DNA from: Bacteroidales bacterium UBA3824
Lineage (GTDB): Bacteria > Bacteroidota > Bacteroidia > Bacteroidales > UBA3824
Reading direction: 5' to 3'
DNA length: 26,686 nt
NCBI GenBank assembly: GCA_002393195.1
Contig: DGIK01000080.1
Coordinates: forward strand, 7,055-33,740
Shown here piece by piece: positions 1 through 7,237 of this stretch; the first letter of the stretch is position 1, and each line of letters opens with the position of its first letter. A program made the position numbers and the translations under genes. The notes beneath the pieces are model-generated. The model saw only the letters and a list, made by a program, of their open reading frames with translations. It was not told the origin of the DNA and did not search any database.

Positions 1-146
1 GGTTTTATGTCGGTCGGTTTGGATAGCGACCGACATAAAACCGACATACCTACGTCAAACCTACGTCAAACCTACATAAAACCTACAAGATAATATATTG
101 ATTATTAATAAGTTAAGTAATTTATGTAGGTTATGTAGGTTGGTTT
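1..146. repeat. Iteron-like 11-bp repeats around an AT-rich core (putative origin or operator array)
   Basis: Positions 1-16 and 27-42 form a perfect 16-bp inverted repeat with a 10-nt loop. Positions 29-91 hold six head-to-tail units starting ACC: ACCGACATAAA (29-39), ACCGACAT (40-47), ACCTACGTCAA twice (48-58, 59-69), ACCTACATAAA (70-80) and ACCTACAAGAT (81-91). An AT-rich stretch follows at 92-121, then the same unit inverted twice (TTATGTAGG at 122-130 and 131-139). Direct iterons with helical-turn spacing next to an AT-rich segment resemble a theta-replication origin, and a multi-site operator is the main alternative. No initiator gene is adjacent within the window, and the array may extend beyond the left edge. 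No gene is visible in 1-310. Confidence 0.65.
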
Positions 147-221
147 TAGCGGATTTTTGATTTTTCAAAAAAAAATATTATGTTAAACAAAACGGTAAAT
201 ACTTGATTTTTAGATAGATAC

Positions 222-255
222 AAAAAAAGCACAATTCGGGGAATTGCGCTTTTTT
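222..255. terminator. Bidirectional intrinsic terminator
   Basis: An A-rich run, the stem GC-A-CAATTC, a GGG loop, the partner GAATTG-C-GC and a T-run form a hairpin with a single A/C mismatch. The A tract on one side and T tract on the other allow termination in both directions. It lies just past the last leftward gene (stop at 311), so it closes that transcription unit and shields the repeat region at 1-146. Confidence 0.85.
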
Positions 256-262
256 GATTTTT

Positions 263-294
263 GCCGCATAAAATGCGGCTGGAAGGGACGGAAC
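263..294. repeat. Hairpin + GGAA box element, copy 1
   Basis: Stem GCCGCAT-aaa-ATGCGGC (263-279), one T, then the box GGAAGGGACGGAAC (281-294). It lies between the cyclase-like gene stop (311) and the terminator at 222-255. It shares its stem with copy 8 and its box with all nine copies. Confidence 0.8.
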
Positions 295-310
295 GGAGCG
301 GGGGATGCTG

Positions 311-1000
311 TCAGTCGTTGTCCATCAGGTCGAGCGTGTTGTCGATGTATCGGCGGGGCGAATCGGAAACGGAGAGCCTGATGTCGCGTACAAGTTGCTG
401 GCTTTTTTTGAGGTCGTTGCGCCACCACCTTAATATGTAATGTGACGCAGTGCCTGATTTCAGCGGGATTTTGGTGTCCATCACATAGTTTTGGAAGGCT
501 TTTTTCCTTACTATGTCCTCAACGGAATTGTGGATTACAATGCCGTACAGCACAATGCTCTCCTCGATAAGGTAGGCATCTATCAGTGGCTGCCCGAAGG
601 TGAGGTTTTTTACCAAATCAACCGAAACTTCACCCATAGCAATTGCGCCTTTCATTGGCAAGCCTATGCTCAGTGCGTATTTCATCACTTTTGACAAGAC
701 CTCAATCAATGATTTGAGGGTGGTCTGTTTGTCGTCAGAGGTGAAGAAATAGATGCTGTCGGAGAAGATGGAACTGAATATGCTTCCTTTGTTGTTTATA
801 AGGTCGGATATGAATATCAGCAAGTTTTGTAGTTTTTCCCCGATGACATTGTGCGGATTGCGCGCCACCATATCCTTGAAGCCCATCACGTCCATATATG
901 CAACGTAACGGATTGCACTCTCGATGGAACTAATTTCTTTCTCCCACAACCTTTTGTTTCGGTTGTTCTTTGCCGAATGGTTTGTAGCCGAATGGTTCAT
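311..1000 (-). CDS. Class III nucleotide cyclase-like protein (Pycsar-cyclase-like)
   Basis: This 229-aa protein has the pattern of a single nucleotidyl-cyclase homology domain. A first strand carries a possible metal Asp (YMDVMGF, D37). A hairpin carries a second (IFSDSIYFF, D81). These are followed by a KGAIAMGE strand (117-124) and FGQPLIDAYLIEE (135-147). This order and spacing fit the stand-alone cyclase-like proteins that include PycC of Pycsar anti-phage systems; the assignment comes from motif reading only. If active it would make a cyclic nucleotide, but the substrate cannot be read from sequence. No membrane effector with a cyclic-nucleotide sensor lies beside it. The ATG at 1000 overlaps the upstream gene by 71 nt, and a TTG start near residue 18 would reduce this. 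It shares a promoter (1327-1358) with the 121-aa gene. Confidence 0.6.
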   Translation of the reverse strand: MNHSATNHSAKNNRNKRLWEKEISSIESAIRYVAYMDVMGFKDMVARNPHNVIGEKLQNLLIFISDLINNKGSIFSSIFSDSIYFFTSDDKQTTLKSLIEVLSKVMKYALSIGLPMKGAIAMGEVSVDLVKNLTFGQPLIDAYLIEESIVLYGIVIHNSVEDIVRKKAFQNYVMDTKIPLKSGTASHYILRWWRNDLKKSQQLVRDIRLSVSDSPRRYIDNTLDLMDND

Positions 1001-1295
1001 ATTCTAATGTTTTTGGGGTTACTTCATAACAGTACACGTAATTCTTTTTGCCGCACACCTCGTAGGTGTTGCCTCTCATTCCCTTTTTGAGGAAATAGTC
1101 GCGGGCTTTTTCGGCTTCTTTTGGGGAGTCAGCATCCACGTAAATGTACCAATGGTTGTCTTTGTGAATCTTGTGGTACTCAAACAGGGCGTGTTCGGGA
1201 TTGTCGGTAATGCCGATGTAGTGGCTCGACCACCAACGACCCTTGCTGTACGCCATGTGCTCCTCAATCTCCTTGATGATTTCTTCTGCTGTCAT
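930..1295 (-). CDS. Small phage protein, possible GIY-YIG-like N-terminus
   Basis: This 121-aa protein has an N-terminal segment HYIGITDNPEHALFEYHKI (residues 25-43) that resembles the opening of GIY-YIG domains. Next comes WYIYVDADSPKEAEKARDYF and a GKKNYVYCYEV strand. Similar small proteins are common in phages without known function. The later GIY-YIG catalytic Arg/Glu are not clearly recognisable, so nuclease activity is doubtful. It is the first gene behind a well-formed promoter (1327-1358), about 25 nt from the predicted start site. It overlaps the cyclase-like gene, which implies co-expression. Confidence 0.6.
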   Translation of the reverse strand: MTAEEIIKEIEEHMAYSKGRWWSSHYIGITDNPEHALFEYHKIHKDNHWYIYVDADSPKEAEKARDYFLKKGMRGNTYEVCGKKNYVYCYEVTPKTLEYEPFGYKPFGKEQPKQKVVGERN

Positions 1296-1326
1296 AGTGT
1301 TGAAGTTTTTTGATTGTTCGACATCG

Positions 1327-1358
1327 CAAATGTAGGGATTTGCAGGGATTTGGGCAAA
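1327..1358 (-). promoter_or_regulatory. Bacteroidota-type promoter
   Basis: Read on the minus strand, TTTG (1355-1358), a 20-nt spacer and TACATTTG (1327-1334) match the primary-sigma consensus TTTG-N19-21-TAnnTTTG. The start site would fall near 1320, with the ATG of the 121-aa gene at 1295. The same TACATTTGCG core and spacing recurs at 14385-14416. It separates the 121-aa and cyclase-like genes from the long operon upstream. Confidence 0.75.
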
Positions 1359-1373
1359 TTTATTAGCAATTTT

Positions 1374-1778
1374 TTAGCCAAACAGCGGCAATTCCAATTG
1401 AAATACACCCTCTTTGTAATCAGGATTCAAGCGCAGGTATTCATCCATTAACGCTTGTCTAATCCTCTCCCTTTCCGCCTTGGACACGTTGTTTTGGTCT
1501 GCATCGTAATTGACCTGCAATGCTTTTGTAAGGCTGTTGTTTATCTTCTTGTCGTCCATAAAGATATAAAAGACGGTGTAGATGCGATTGCTCAGGCGGG
1601 CTTCTTGCGCTTCTCCTTTGGTTTGCTCACGCTCGTATGCAACGTGTATCTTCTGTGTAACGCCGTCTTTGCCGTCTTTATTGATTCTCAATGGCGTGGG
1701 TGCATTTAGGAATATGACGGTGAGTGCATCCCTTTTGGCTATTTTGTTTTTCTTTGTCCATCCGTAATAAACTTTCAT
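1374..1778 (-). CDS. Hypothetical protein (134 aa)
   Basis: I do not recognise a family. The chosen start (MKVYYGW) is preceded by ACTATG, the start context used by many genes here, and removes nine residues of a longer frame. The protein is basic at the N-terminus (WTKKNKIAKRD), has a beta-rich middle (RIYTVFYIFMDD), a charged helical stretch (SKAERERIRQALMDEYLRL) and a C-terminal FQLELPLFG. It ends just before the promoter at 1327-1358 and is probably the last gene of the long leftward operon. Confidence 0.7.
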   Translation of the reverse strand: MKVYYGWTKKNKIAKRDALTVIFLNAPTPLRINKDGKDGVTQKIHVAYEREQTKGEAQEARLSNRIYTVFYIFMDDKKINNSLTKALQVNYDADQNNVSKAERERIRQALMDEYLRLNPDYKEGVFQLELPLFG

Positions 1779-1825
1779 AGTATTTCTATCTGAGGTGTTA
1801 AACAAAATCTGAAATCATATCGGGG

Positions 1826-2755
1826 TTACAGGTATTGGCTGCAAATCTCGTTTTTGCGTGGACGGAAGTCCACAAACTCGGTGCTGCGGAACAACTCTTT
1901 TCGGTTGCACCAACGCGCCATATCCTTTTGCCATTGTGGAGGCTGACGTTTGCCTGTAAAATCCAAATACGGTTGAGCGAAGGGCGACATTTTTAGGTCG
2001 GTGTATGAGCGGATTGCGTTGATACGGTGCAGCGTTTCTTTGATGTCGTCTGTCAGTAGCACGTTGATGTACACGTCGCCTTTGTAGCCGTATTTATAGA
2101 GCAAATCACAAGTGCGGAATAAATACGGCAACTGTGCCGATGTGTCACAAGCAAATCGGATGTATTTGAGCCATTTGACTTTTACAAGCGTTTGGGCAAT
2201 TTCGGGCGTTACGAGGCGGCAGTCCAAAGATTGATTGAAATCCACCCTCAGACCAAGTTTTATAATCTTTTCGATCTGCATCAGACCATATTCGGAGGCG
2301 AGTATGTTGTTGTCCATAAGGGTTATCTTGTTGCGCCCTTCAATTGCTATCTCCTCGATGTCCATATAAGGGCGAAGGGAGCCTTCCTTTGTCGGAACAA
2401 TGCACCATTTGCAGTTCCTGATGCAGCCGCGCGTCAGGAATCCGTATGCGCTCTTTGCATCCACCAAGTTGGGATATATGGTGTAGTCGGGCTGCATCTT
2501 GTCTATCTCGTCGGGTAGGTTCTTGTCGTAGAGTTTGTACCCGGTCCCGCCACGCTCCACGAGGTCTGCGTTAGGTATGCACTGCAAGTAGTCAGGGGTG
2601 AAGGTGAACACTTTGCTCATATACACGATGTCATAGTGTTCCCACGGTGTGTACCAAGACACTGATGTGCCCATTGTCTTGTAGAAACGGGCGATTTTCA
2701 TCAGCGCAAGGTTCGGGAAGTTGTGTCCGTCAACGTCTATTAGTGCGATGTGCAT
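1826..2755 (-). CDS. Radical SAM protein
   Basis: This 309-aa protein contains the radical SAM cluster motif CIRNCKWC (C111, C115, C118), which binds a 4Fe-4S cluster and S-adenosylmethionine. The roughly 100 residues before it (ALIDVDGHNFPNLALMKIARFYK...) resemble the N-terminal Rossmann-like domain of B12-type radical SAM enzymes. It lacks an obvious cobalamin DxHxxG motif. After the cluster, ITLMDNNILAS and VDFNQSLDCRLVTPEIA look like the usual barrel strands. Phages of gut anaerobes carry such genes, but the substrate is unknown. The YopX gene lies 15 nt upstream. There is no recognisable peptide substrate or partner in the operon. Confidence 0.85.
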   Translation of the reverse strand: MHIALIDVDGHNFPNLALMKIARFYKTMGTSVSWYTPWEHYDIVYMSKVFTFTPDYLQCIPNADLVERGGTGYKLYDKNLPDEIDKMQPDYTIYPNLVDAKSAYGFLTRGCIRNCKWCIVPTKEGSLRPYMDIEEIAIEGRNKITLMDNNILASEYGLMQIEKIIKLGLRVDFNQSLDCRLVTPEIAQTLVKVKWLKYIRFACDTSAQLPYLFRTCDLLYKYGYKGDVYINVLLTDDIKETLHRINAIRSYTDLKMSPFAQPYLDFTGKRQPPQWQKDMARWCNRKELFRSTEFVDFRPRKNEICSQYL

Positions 2756-2770
2756 AGTACATAAGGTTGG

Positions 2771-3211
2771 TTAAACAAAATCTGAAAGCATATCGGGATT
2801 GTCGTGTATGTTGCCGACTACTACCAAACGAGGGTCTTTCCCGTTGATATGGACTTTAAGCATTTCACCAAGGCTCTTGTACTCGTCTGAAAAGGCATAT
2901 TTTTCGCTCCGTGTGCGAATAAAGAAATATCCGTGTGGATGCCACGTAACAACGCCAAATGGCTTTTTGGAAAAGCACGTCTTAACGATGTCGTCCTCGT
3001 ACATCTCGTTTGGTGGTTCGGATTTGTCGTACCGACCCGTCCACTCGCCGACTGTCTCAGGAATAACGTGGTATGTCGTAGTGTTGTGGTCGTTGATGGC
3101 ACACACAATCAATGTAGTGCCATCCTCGCACACGACAAGACTACCTTCGACCCATTCTCCCGCATATTTGCTTTCGGGAGTGCATTTGCCTCTGTACTTG
3201 TGTTCTCTCAT
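2771..3211 (-). CDS. YopX family protein
   Basis: The 146-aa protein (start MREHKYRGK) follows the YopX domain closely: KYRGKCTPE...GEWVEGSLV at the N-terminus, HVIPETVGEWTGRYDKS in the middle, MYEDDIVK with the characteristic (E)DDIV turn, GVVTWHPHGYFF and a C-terminal VVVGNIHDNPDML. YopX proteins are very common in phages and prophages of Firmicutes and Bacteroidota, and their role is unknown. A longer frame exists upstream, but this ATG has the usual ACTATG context and the family normally begins here. Confidence 0.92.
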   Translation of the reverse strand: MREHKYRGKCTPESKYAGEWVEGSLVVCEDGTTLIVCAINDHNTTTYHVIPETVGEWTGRYDKSEPPNEMYEDDIVKTCFSKKPFGVVTWHPHGYFFIRTRSEKYAFSDEYKSLGEMLKVHINGKDPRLVVVGNIHDNPDMLSDFV

Positions 3212-3227
3212 AGTAGTTACAGTTTTG

Positions 3228-3374
3228 TTATTCCTCAAATTCGTCGTGCTCAATATCGACATCGGGACTGCCGAACCAATCCGGCGCGTGATACCTGAGT
3301 CTCTTGATTTCGTCGTTGAGGTCTTCCTCGCTGTCGAAGTCGTAGGTGTACGTGATTGTAATTTGAATATCCAT
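3228..3374 (-). CDS. Small acidic protein (48 aa)
   Basis: The frame begins MDIQITITYTYDFDSEEDLN and ends IEHDEFEE. It is strongly acidic, with alternating strand-like residues at the start. It fits exactly between the YopX gene (16 nt downstream) and the inverted repeat at 3405-3438 and runs in operon direction, so it is probably real. The function is unknown. Small acidic phage proteins may be DNA mimics, but nothing here shows that. Confidence 0.65.
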   Translation of the reverse strand: MDIQITITYTYDFDSEEDLNDEIKRLRYHAPDWFGSPDVDIEHDEFEE

Positions 3375-3404
3375 ATTCTTGTGTTTGATAGGGTTTAGGG
3401 AATG

Positions 3405-3438
3405 CCGCCGACAAGTATGTCGGCGGGGTTAGACTAAC
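3405..3438. repeat. Hairpin element, second family, copy A
   Basis: A perfect 8-bp stem, CCGCCGAC-aagtat-GTCGGCGG (3405-3426), is followed by GGTTAGACTAAC. The copy at 4360-4392 shares 21 identical bases (3410-3430 against 4365-4385). The box overlaps the stop codon of the 3434 gene. The layout (hairpin, then G-rich GAC box) parallels the nine-copy element. Confidence 0.75.
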
Positions 3439-3889
3439 TTTCAGGTACTGCGTATTTGCCATACAGACCCACCATTTCGAGCATCTGATTGAAATGTGCG
3501 ACGCTTTTGATGACCGTGGAGACGTCCAATCGTATGTCGTTGTGGTTGTAGAGGATGCTGACAGATTTTTTGGACTTGAAAAAGGATACCATCAATGTGT
3601 CCGGGTTTTGATTCTCGTCCATATCTTCGCCGCCTTCCTTCGTGAAGACTTCTCTGTCTTTGAAGCCCGGTGTCTTGGTGTATCCATCTACCACCATTGC
3701 AGCCTTCAAGACGCTGTTGTCAAATGGAACTGAGGCGTTTTTGCTGGCTTTTTCGCGGCGGACAGCCCAATTCAAACCTGTTGTCAGTTCCTTCAATTCG
3801 TCAAGGGCGAATCTGATTCGCTCCTCGGCTTCCTCAATCGTGTTGCTAATACGACTGATGGTTTCTGCTATTTTCTTTGTGTTACTCAT
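3434..3889 (-). CDS. Hypothetical protein with N-terminal coiled coil
   Basis: This 151-aa protein starts at MSNTKKIAETISRI, sharing a 4-nt ATGA overlap with the upstream gene's stop, which decides this start. Residues 5-40 form a charged amphipathic helix (ISNTIEEAEERIRFALDELKEL). The rest is mixed, with a strand pair LMVSFFKSKKSVSILYNHNDI. I recognise no family. It is translationally coupled to the 3886-4344 gene, so the two products may act together. Confidence 0.75.
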   Translation of the reverse strand: MSNTKKIAETISRISNTIEEAEERIRFALDELKELTTGLNWAVRREKASKNASVPFDNSVLKAAMVVDGYTKTPGFKDREVFTKEGGEDMDENQNPDTLMVSFFKSKKSVSILYNHNDIRLDVSTVIKSVAHFNQMLEMVGLYGKYAVPES

Positions 3890-4344
3890 TTTGTGTCGTT
3901 TTTGATGATTTTGGGTGCGTATTCGTCGTAGAAGTGGGTGCAATCGTAGAAAAGGTGGAGGATTTTCCTATCGCAATAGTTCTGCCAAAGGACGCACTTC
4001 TTGGTTAGCGATTTTTCGAGATACTCCTCGCTTTGCGCTTTGAACGCTGACAGATCGAAGTCGGTGCGCTTGAATATCCAACACAGAACGTTGTGCCTCA
4101 ATGTCTCACGTCCGTGACTGTTGGAAAGTGCGGGAGGTTCACGCCGGACGATTACAACGTAGTTGTCGTCCAAGTCAATAGCGTGGAAGTACTGCCTGAT
4201 GCCCGTTGCGGTTTCGGGGATTAGGTCGAATCCGTCAACTGTATCAGAGTTGCTACTGTCGTTGAGGTCTATGCTTTCAAGACAGTGATACGGGATTTCG
4301 CCTTTTTTGCAGAAGAATGTGTATTTTGATATGAATCGTAGCAT
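3886..4344 (-). CDS. Hypothetical protein (152 aa)
   Basis: No family recognised. It is a soluble, beta-rich N-terminal half (MLRFISKYTFFCKKGEIPYH, FHAIDLDDNYVVIVRREPP) followed by an aromatic-rich helical C-terminal half (CVLWQNYCDRKILHLFYDC). Six cysteines are spread along the chain without a clear metal motif. The start is in the GCTATG context used by neighbours. Its stop overlaps the next start (ATGA). Confidence 0.7.
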   Translation of the reverse strand: MLRFISKYTFFCKKGEIPYHCLESIDLNDSSNSDTVDGFDLIPETATGIRQYFHAIDLDDNYVVIVRREPPALSNSHGRETLRHNVLCWIFKRTDFDLSAFKAQSEEYLEKSLTKKCVLWQNYCDRKILHLFYDCTHFYDEYAPKIIKNDTK

Positions 4345-4359
4345 AGTGTGTGGTGTTGT

Positions 4360-4392
4360 CGCCTGACAAGTATGTCGGCGGGGTTGGACAAT
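4360..4392. repeat. Hairpin element, second family, copy B
   Basis: The stem CGCC(t)GAC-aagtat-GTCGGCG has one bulged T on the left arm and is followed by GGGGTTGGACAAT. It matches copy A at 3405-3438 in loop, right arm and the start of the box, and lies directly after the stop of the 4392 gene. Orientation is the same as copy A. Confidence 0.7.
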
Positions 4393-4634
4393 CAGAGGGG
4401 AAGGGTCTGCTGGGTTGGCTGGGGGTGGAGTATGCCTTCCACTCGGTCGATTTCGTCGTCCACCTGACGCTCCAATTCTTTGGATTTGGTCAGGTGTATT
4501 TGGAATCGTGTTGAGAAGTAGTCTCTTTGTGCTTTGCGCATAGCCTTTACGTTGTTGTAAAACACCTTGGCGTTGTCCAACCGTTTCTGCATACAGGCGA
4601 TCTGCTTCTGTAATGTTTCGATTTCTGTTTCCAT
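4392..4634 (-). CDS. Small coiled-coil protein (80 aa)
   Basis: METEIETLQKQIACMQKRLD begins a helix that continues through about residue 68 with regular hydrophobic spacing and many K/R/E/D residues. It ends in a Pro/Gln-rich tail (HPQPTQQTLPL). A coiled-coil oligomer is likely, and the function is unknown. The longer open frame reaching back to 5261 is only the shadow of the 4685-5314 gene, so the ATG at 4634 is used. It lies just after element copy 2. Confidence 0.75.
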   Translation of the reverse strand: METEIETLQKQIACMQKRLDNAKVFYNNVKAMRKAQRDYFSTRFQIHLTKSKELERQVDDEIDRVEGILHPQPTQQTLPL

Positions 4635-4657
4635 TTTGGTGTGTTTTAAAGGGTGAG

Positions 4658-4688
4658 GGCGGATGGAATCCGCCGGAATAGACGTTAC
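4658..4688. repeat. Hairpin + GGAA box element, copy 2
   Basis: Stem GGCGGAT-gga-ATCCGCC (4658-4674), directly followed by the box GGAATAGACGTTAC (4675-4688). The box includes the stop codon of the 4685-5314 gene, so the element sits exactly at the gene end. Confidence 0.85.
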
Positions 4689-5314
4689 TGTTGTTGGATG
4701 CGGATGAGCATCCCTAATTGCTTGGCGAGGGCTTCGCATTTTGCGGTGCGGGTGGTGCTGGCGGTGATGTAGGCGACCATTCCCGACCTTTGAGGGATTT
4801 CGTAGCCCTTCTTTCTGAGGTAGTGGCGGAGTTGGCAGAGGCGGATGTTTTGCTCGCGGTCCGGGATTCGTGCAAAGTGGAAACGGGTCTGCTGTTGGTA
4901 GCCCCAATTGAGGCGGATTTCGTCTTCGTGCCTCGTCTTGCGCCACGTCTCGGACTTGCGGCGGTGGATGTCCGCCAATTCTTCGGGGGACTTGTTGCGG
5001 AGCGAATATACGCCGGGTTTGAATCGTCCTTTTTGTCCGTTGATGCGTCCCTGCTGGCGGCGGCGTTCCTTTGCCTCCTCGTCTTCGTTGGCGATGGCTA
5101 CTTGTGCGTGTGCCGTGGCGTTGACTTGCATCTTGTGCATAAACTGGCGGGATTTTGACAATCCAAGGTCGCGCTTGATGCGTTGCATCGAGGACAGCGA
5201 GATGCCGAGTTTTGCGCAGATGACTTCGTTTTTGGTGTGTTTGAAGTGCGCAATGAGCCACGCGGTCTGCTGTGGCGTGAGGGTTATTTTTGCGGTGATG
5301 TAGGGTCGTACCAT
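4685..5314 (-). CDS. Helix-turn-helix DNA-binding protein
   Basis: In this 209-aa protein, residues 10-53 (LTPQQTAWLIAHFKHTKNEV, then CAKLGISLSSMQRIKRDLGL) form a homeodomain-like helix-turn-helix of the kind found in many Bacteroidota phage proteins. The middle is highly charged, with KERRRQQGRINGQKGRFKPG. The last 60 residues (RLCQLRHYLRKKGYEI...AKQLGMLIRIQQQ) look like another small basic helical domain. It probably binds DNA as a regulator or as a replication accessory, since it follows the helicase gene by 4 nt. Confidence 0.8.
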   Translation of the reverse strand: MVRPYITAKITLTPQQTAWLIAHFKHTKNEVICAKLGISLSSMQRIKRDLGLSKSRQFMHKMQVNATAHAQVAIANEDEEAKERRRQQGRINGQKGRFKPGVYSLRNKSPEELADIHRRKSETWRKTRHEDEIRLNWGYQQQTRFHFARIPDREQNIRLCQLRHYLRKKGYEIPQRSGMVAYITASTTRTAKCEALAKQLGMLIRIQQQ

Positions 5315-5318
5315 AATG

Positions 5319-7235
5319 TCAGTTGAATTTTACGCCTACCTTCTTGCTGAGTTTTTGGTAGTCGAGGATTATTGAGGATGTGGGGTTGGTGAATGACTGC
5401 TTGCCGTCGAGGGCGTCGCCGTCTTGGAGGAAACGGACGTCCTTCTTGCAGACAAAAAACTCGCTGTGGACAAGTTCCTCAGAGATTTCCTGTTGGCTTT
5501 TCGCACGGTTGCCCGCTTCTTTGGCGTAGGGGACGTACAGGCGACCAAGGCGGATGGCGAGGTACTGGTTGTATAAAACCTTGTCGCCGACGGTCTCATT
5601 GAGGAGTTTGAGGTCCTGTCCCTTGCGAATAACACCACGGTCAAATAGAACTTGGATAATGTTCCAAAATTCGAGGGTGACGCTTGTCTCCTGCAAGATG
5701 TCGAACTGTTGTTTGATGTTTTCGACAGCCATCTTGCCGAGTTCATCAAAGAAGTCGAGGTTGACCATACGGATTTTCTTTTCGTCCAAGAGAATCATAG
5801 CGGGTGCCAACATTCCCGCCATATTGTCGAGGAATCGTGTGTCAACGCCGGGCAATTCGTTAAAGAAATATGAGAATAGGGCGTCGTACATTTCCTTGAA
5901 CCTCCGCTCGATGAGTGTGCGGTATTGCAGGATTTCCACGCAAATTTGGGAGAGGCCTCCGCGCTCCAATTCGATGAGAGCCTTGTATGCGTCGCGCTGC
6001 TGTGTGGTCTTCTGCGTCTCGTTTGCCTGTACGAGGATTGTACGTGTGTAGAAGATTTCATTTTCGGGCAGGTAATTGGACGTGAGCACCAATGACGACT
6101 GCACATCGACGGTATCCACCTTGTTGTCGTTGGAGAAACTCGCCTTTTGATAGCCCGCGCCGTCGTACATCGACTGCAACATTCCCTGCACGTTGCCGAT
6201 GATGTCGTTGTGGTATTCGTCGAGCCACACGAGGGCGTTGGACTTTTGGTTCATCATACGCGCCATTGACTTTGGCGTGTTTTGATTGCCTTTGAGGGAG
6301 ACTTCGCGCTGCGGTTTGCCGAAGATACTTGTGAGGTTGCGGATGATGGACGACTTGCCCGAACCGCGCACACCCTTGACGTAGAGTATTGGCATAAATT
6401 TCAACTCATCGAAAAGGATGTCCCTGAATATCGAGGCTATTGCAAAGCACGTCGGGAATATGCAGTAGTGCTTGTGCGCATCGTAGAGCATCTGAAACCA
6501 CTTGTTGAAGGTGATTTCCTTGTTGGGGAAGTAGGTGAAGTTTTCGGCTGCATCGTCCTTCTTGACGCCGCCGGTGATGCTGTCCACGTATGGCATAAAG
6601 AAGGTGCGCTCGACGTCCTTGCCGTCTTCGTCCACCGTTACCTTGACGAGGCCGAACTCGTCGGGTTCCAAGACGTTGCCGTCCTTGACAGCGACATTGG
6701 AGAAGAAATACGCCTGTGCGTCTTTGTTCCAACCGAGTTTTTCGGCTGCTATGCTTTCGTTTACGGGTGGCATTGCGTTGAGGATTTTGAAAAGGTCGTC
6801 GTCTTTGCCCAAGAAAACGCGCTGCTGCTTATAAAGAGCGGTACGGAACTTGGCGGCGGAAGAGAAGTCCTTGTTGGTGAGTTTTATGTATATGGGGGTA
6901 TCGAGGCCGAGTTCCTTGTCGTTGCCGATTTGCAGGATTCGGAACACCTCGTCGTCGGAGTTGCGTATCAGGTGTCGGATTTGGAACGGGAATTCTGCGA
7001 CACCGTACCAATCGTACTTGCCGTTGATGTACACGCCGTTGACGGTAATCTTCACACTGCTTGTATTGAGGTACAAGGTGTTGCCGTCGTCGTCGGTTTC
7101 GTACTCGCCGTCGTCGTCCTTGCCGTCCTTATCGGTGGTGTCGGTGTTGGTGTCCTTTTTGGGCTTGTCGGCTTCTTCCTTCGTTTTGAGAATGGACTTC
7201 GCCAAAGCCACTTTCACCTCGTCTAATCCCTTCAT
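5319..7235 (-). CDS. Phage replicative helicase-like P-loop ATPase
   Basis: A 638-aa protein. Residues 20-52 are an acidic, disordered linker (DTDKDGKDDDGEYETDDD). The domain at 60-250 is unrecognised. The ATPase core has Walker A GVRGSGKS (288-295), Walker B NALVWLDE (333-340) and a sensor strand LVLTSNYLP (382-390). The arrangement resembles DUF927-type or P4/SF3-like helicases of phages and plasmids. It directly follows the Toprim gene with a TAATTATG stop-start junction. Together they probably form a primase-helicase split into two chains. An in-frame extension of 115 codons upstream is the shadow of the Toprim gene, and the ATG at 7235 is in the right context. Confidence 0.85.
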   Translation of the reverse strand: MKGLDEVKVALAKSILKTKEEADKPKKDTNTDTTDKDGKDDDGEYETDDDGNTLYLNTSSVKITVNGVYINGKYDWYGVAEFPFQIRHLIRNSDDEVFRILQIGNDKELGLDTPIYIKLTNKDFSSAAKFRTALYKQQRVFLGKDDDLFKILNAMPPVNESIAAEKLGWNKDAQAYFFSNVAVKDGNVLEPDEFGLVKVTVDEDGKDVERTFFMPYVDSITGGVKKDDAAENFTYFPNKEITFNKWFQMLYDAHKHYCIFPTCFAIASIFRDILFDELKFMPILYVKGVRGSGKSSIIRNLTSIFGKPQREVSLKGNQNTPKSMARMMNQKSNALVWLDEYHNDIIGNVQGMLQSMYDGAGYQKASFSNDNKVDTVDVQSSLVLTSNYLPENEIFYTRTILVQANETQKTTQQRDAYKALIELERGGLSQICVEILQYRTLIERRFKEMYDALFSYFFNELPGVDTRFLDNMAGMLAPAMILLDEKKIRMVNLDFFDELGKMAVENIKQQFDILQETSVTLEFWNIIQVLFDRGVIRKGQDLKLLNETVGDKVLYNQYLAIRLGRLYVPYAKEAGNRAKSQQEISEELVHSEFFVCKKDVRFLQDGDALDGKQSFTNPTSSIILDYQKLSKKVGVKFN

Positions 7236-7237
7236 AA

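Noticed and set aside
4635..5261. Long N-terminal extension of the 80-aa coiled-coil frame
   Set aside because: It overlaps the helix-turn-helix gene in another frame with Pro/Arg/His-rich shadow composition.
6282..7226. 314-residue open frame on the plus strand
   Set aside because: It is fully antisense to the helicase gene, whose Walker motifs and context are clear; low-complexity Val/Glu/Asp composition is typical of a shadow frame.
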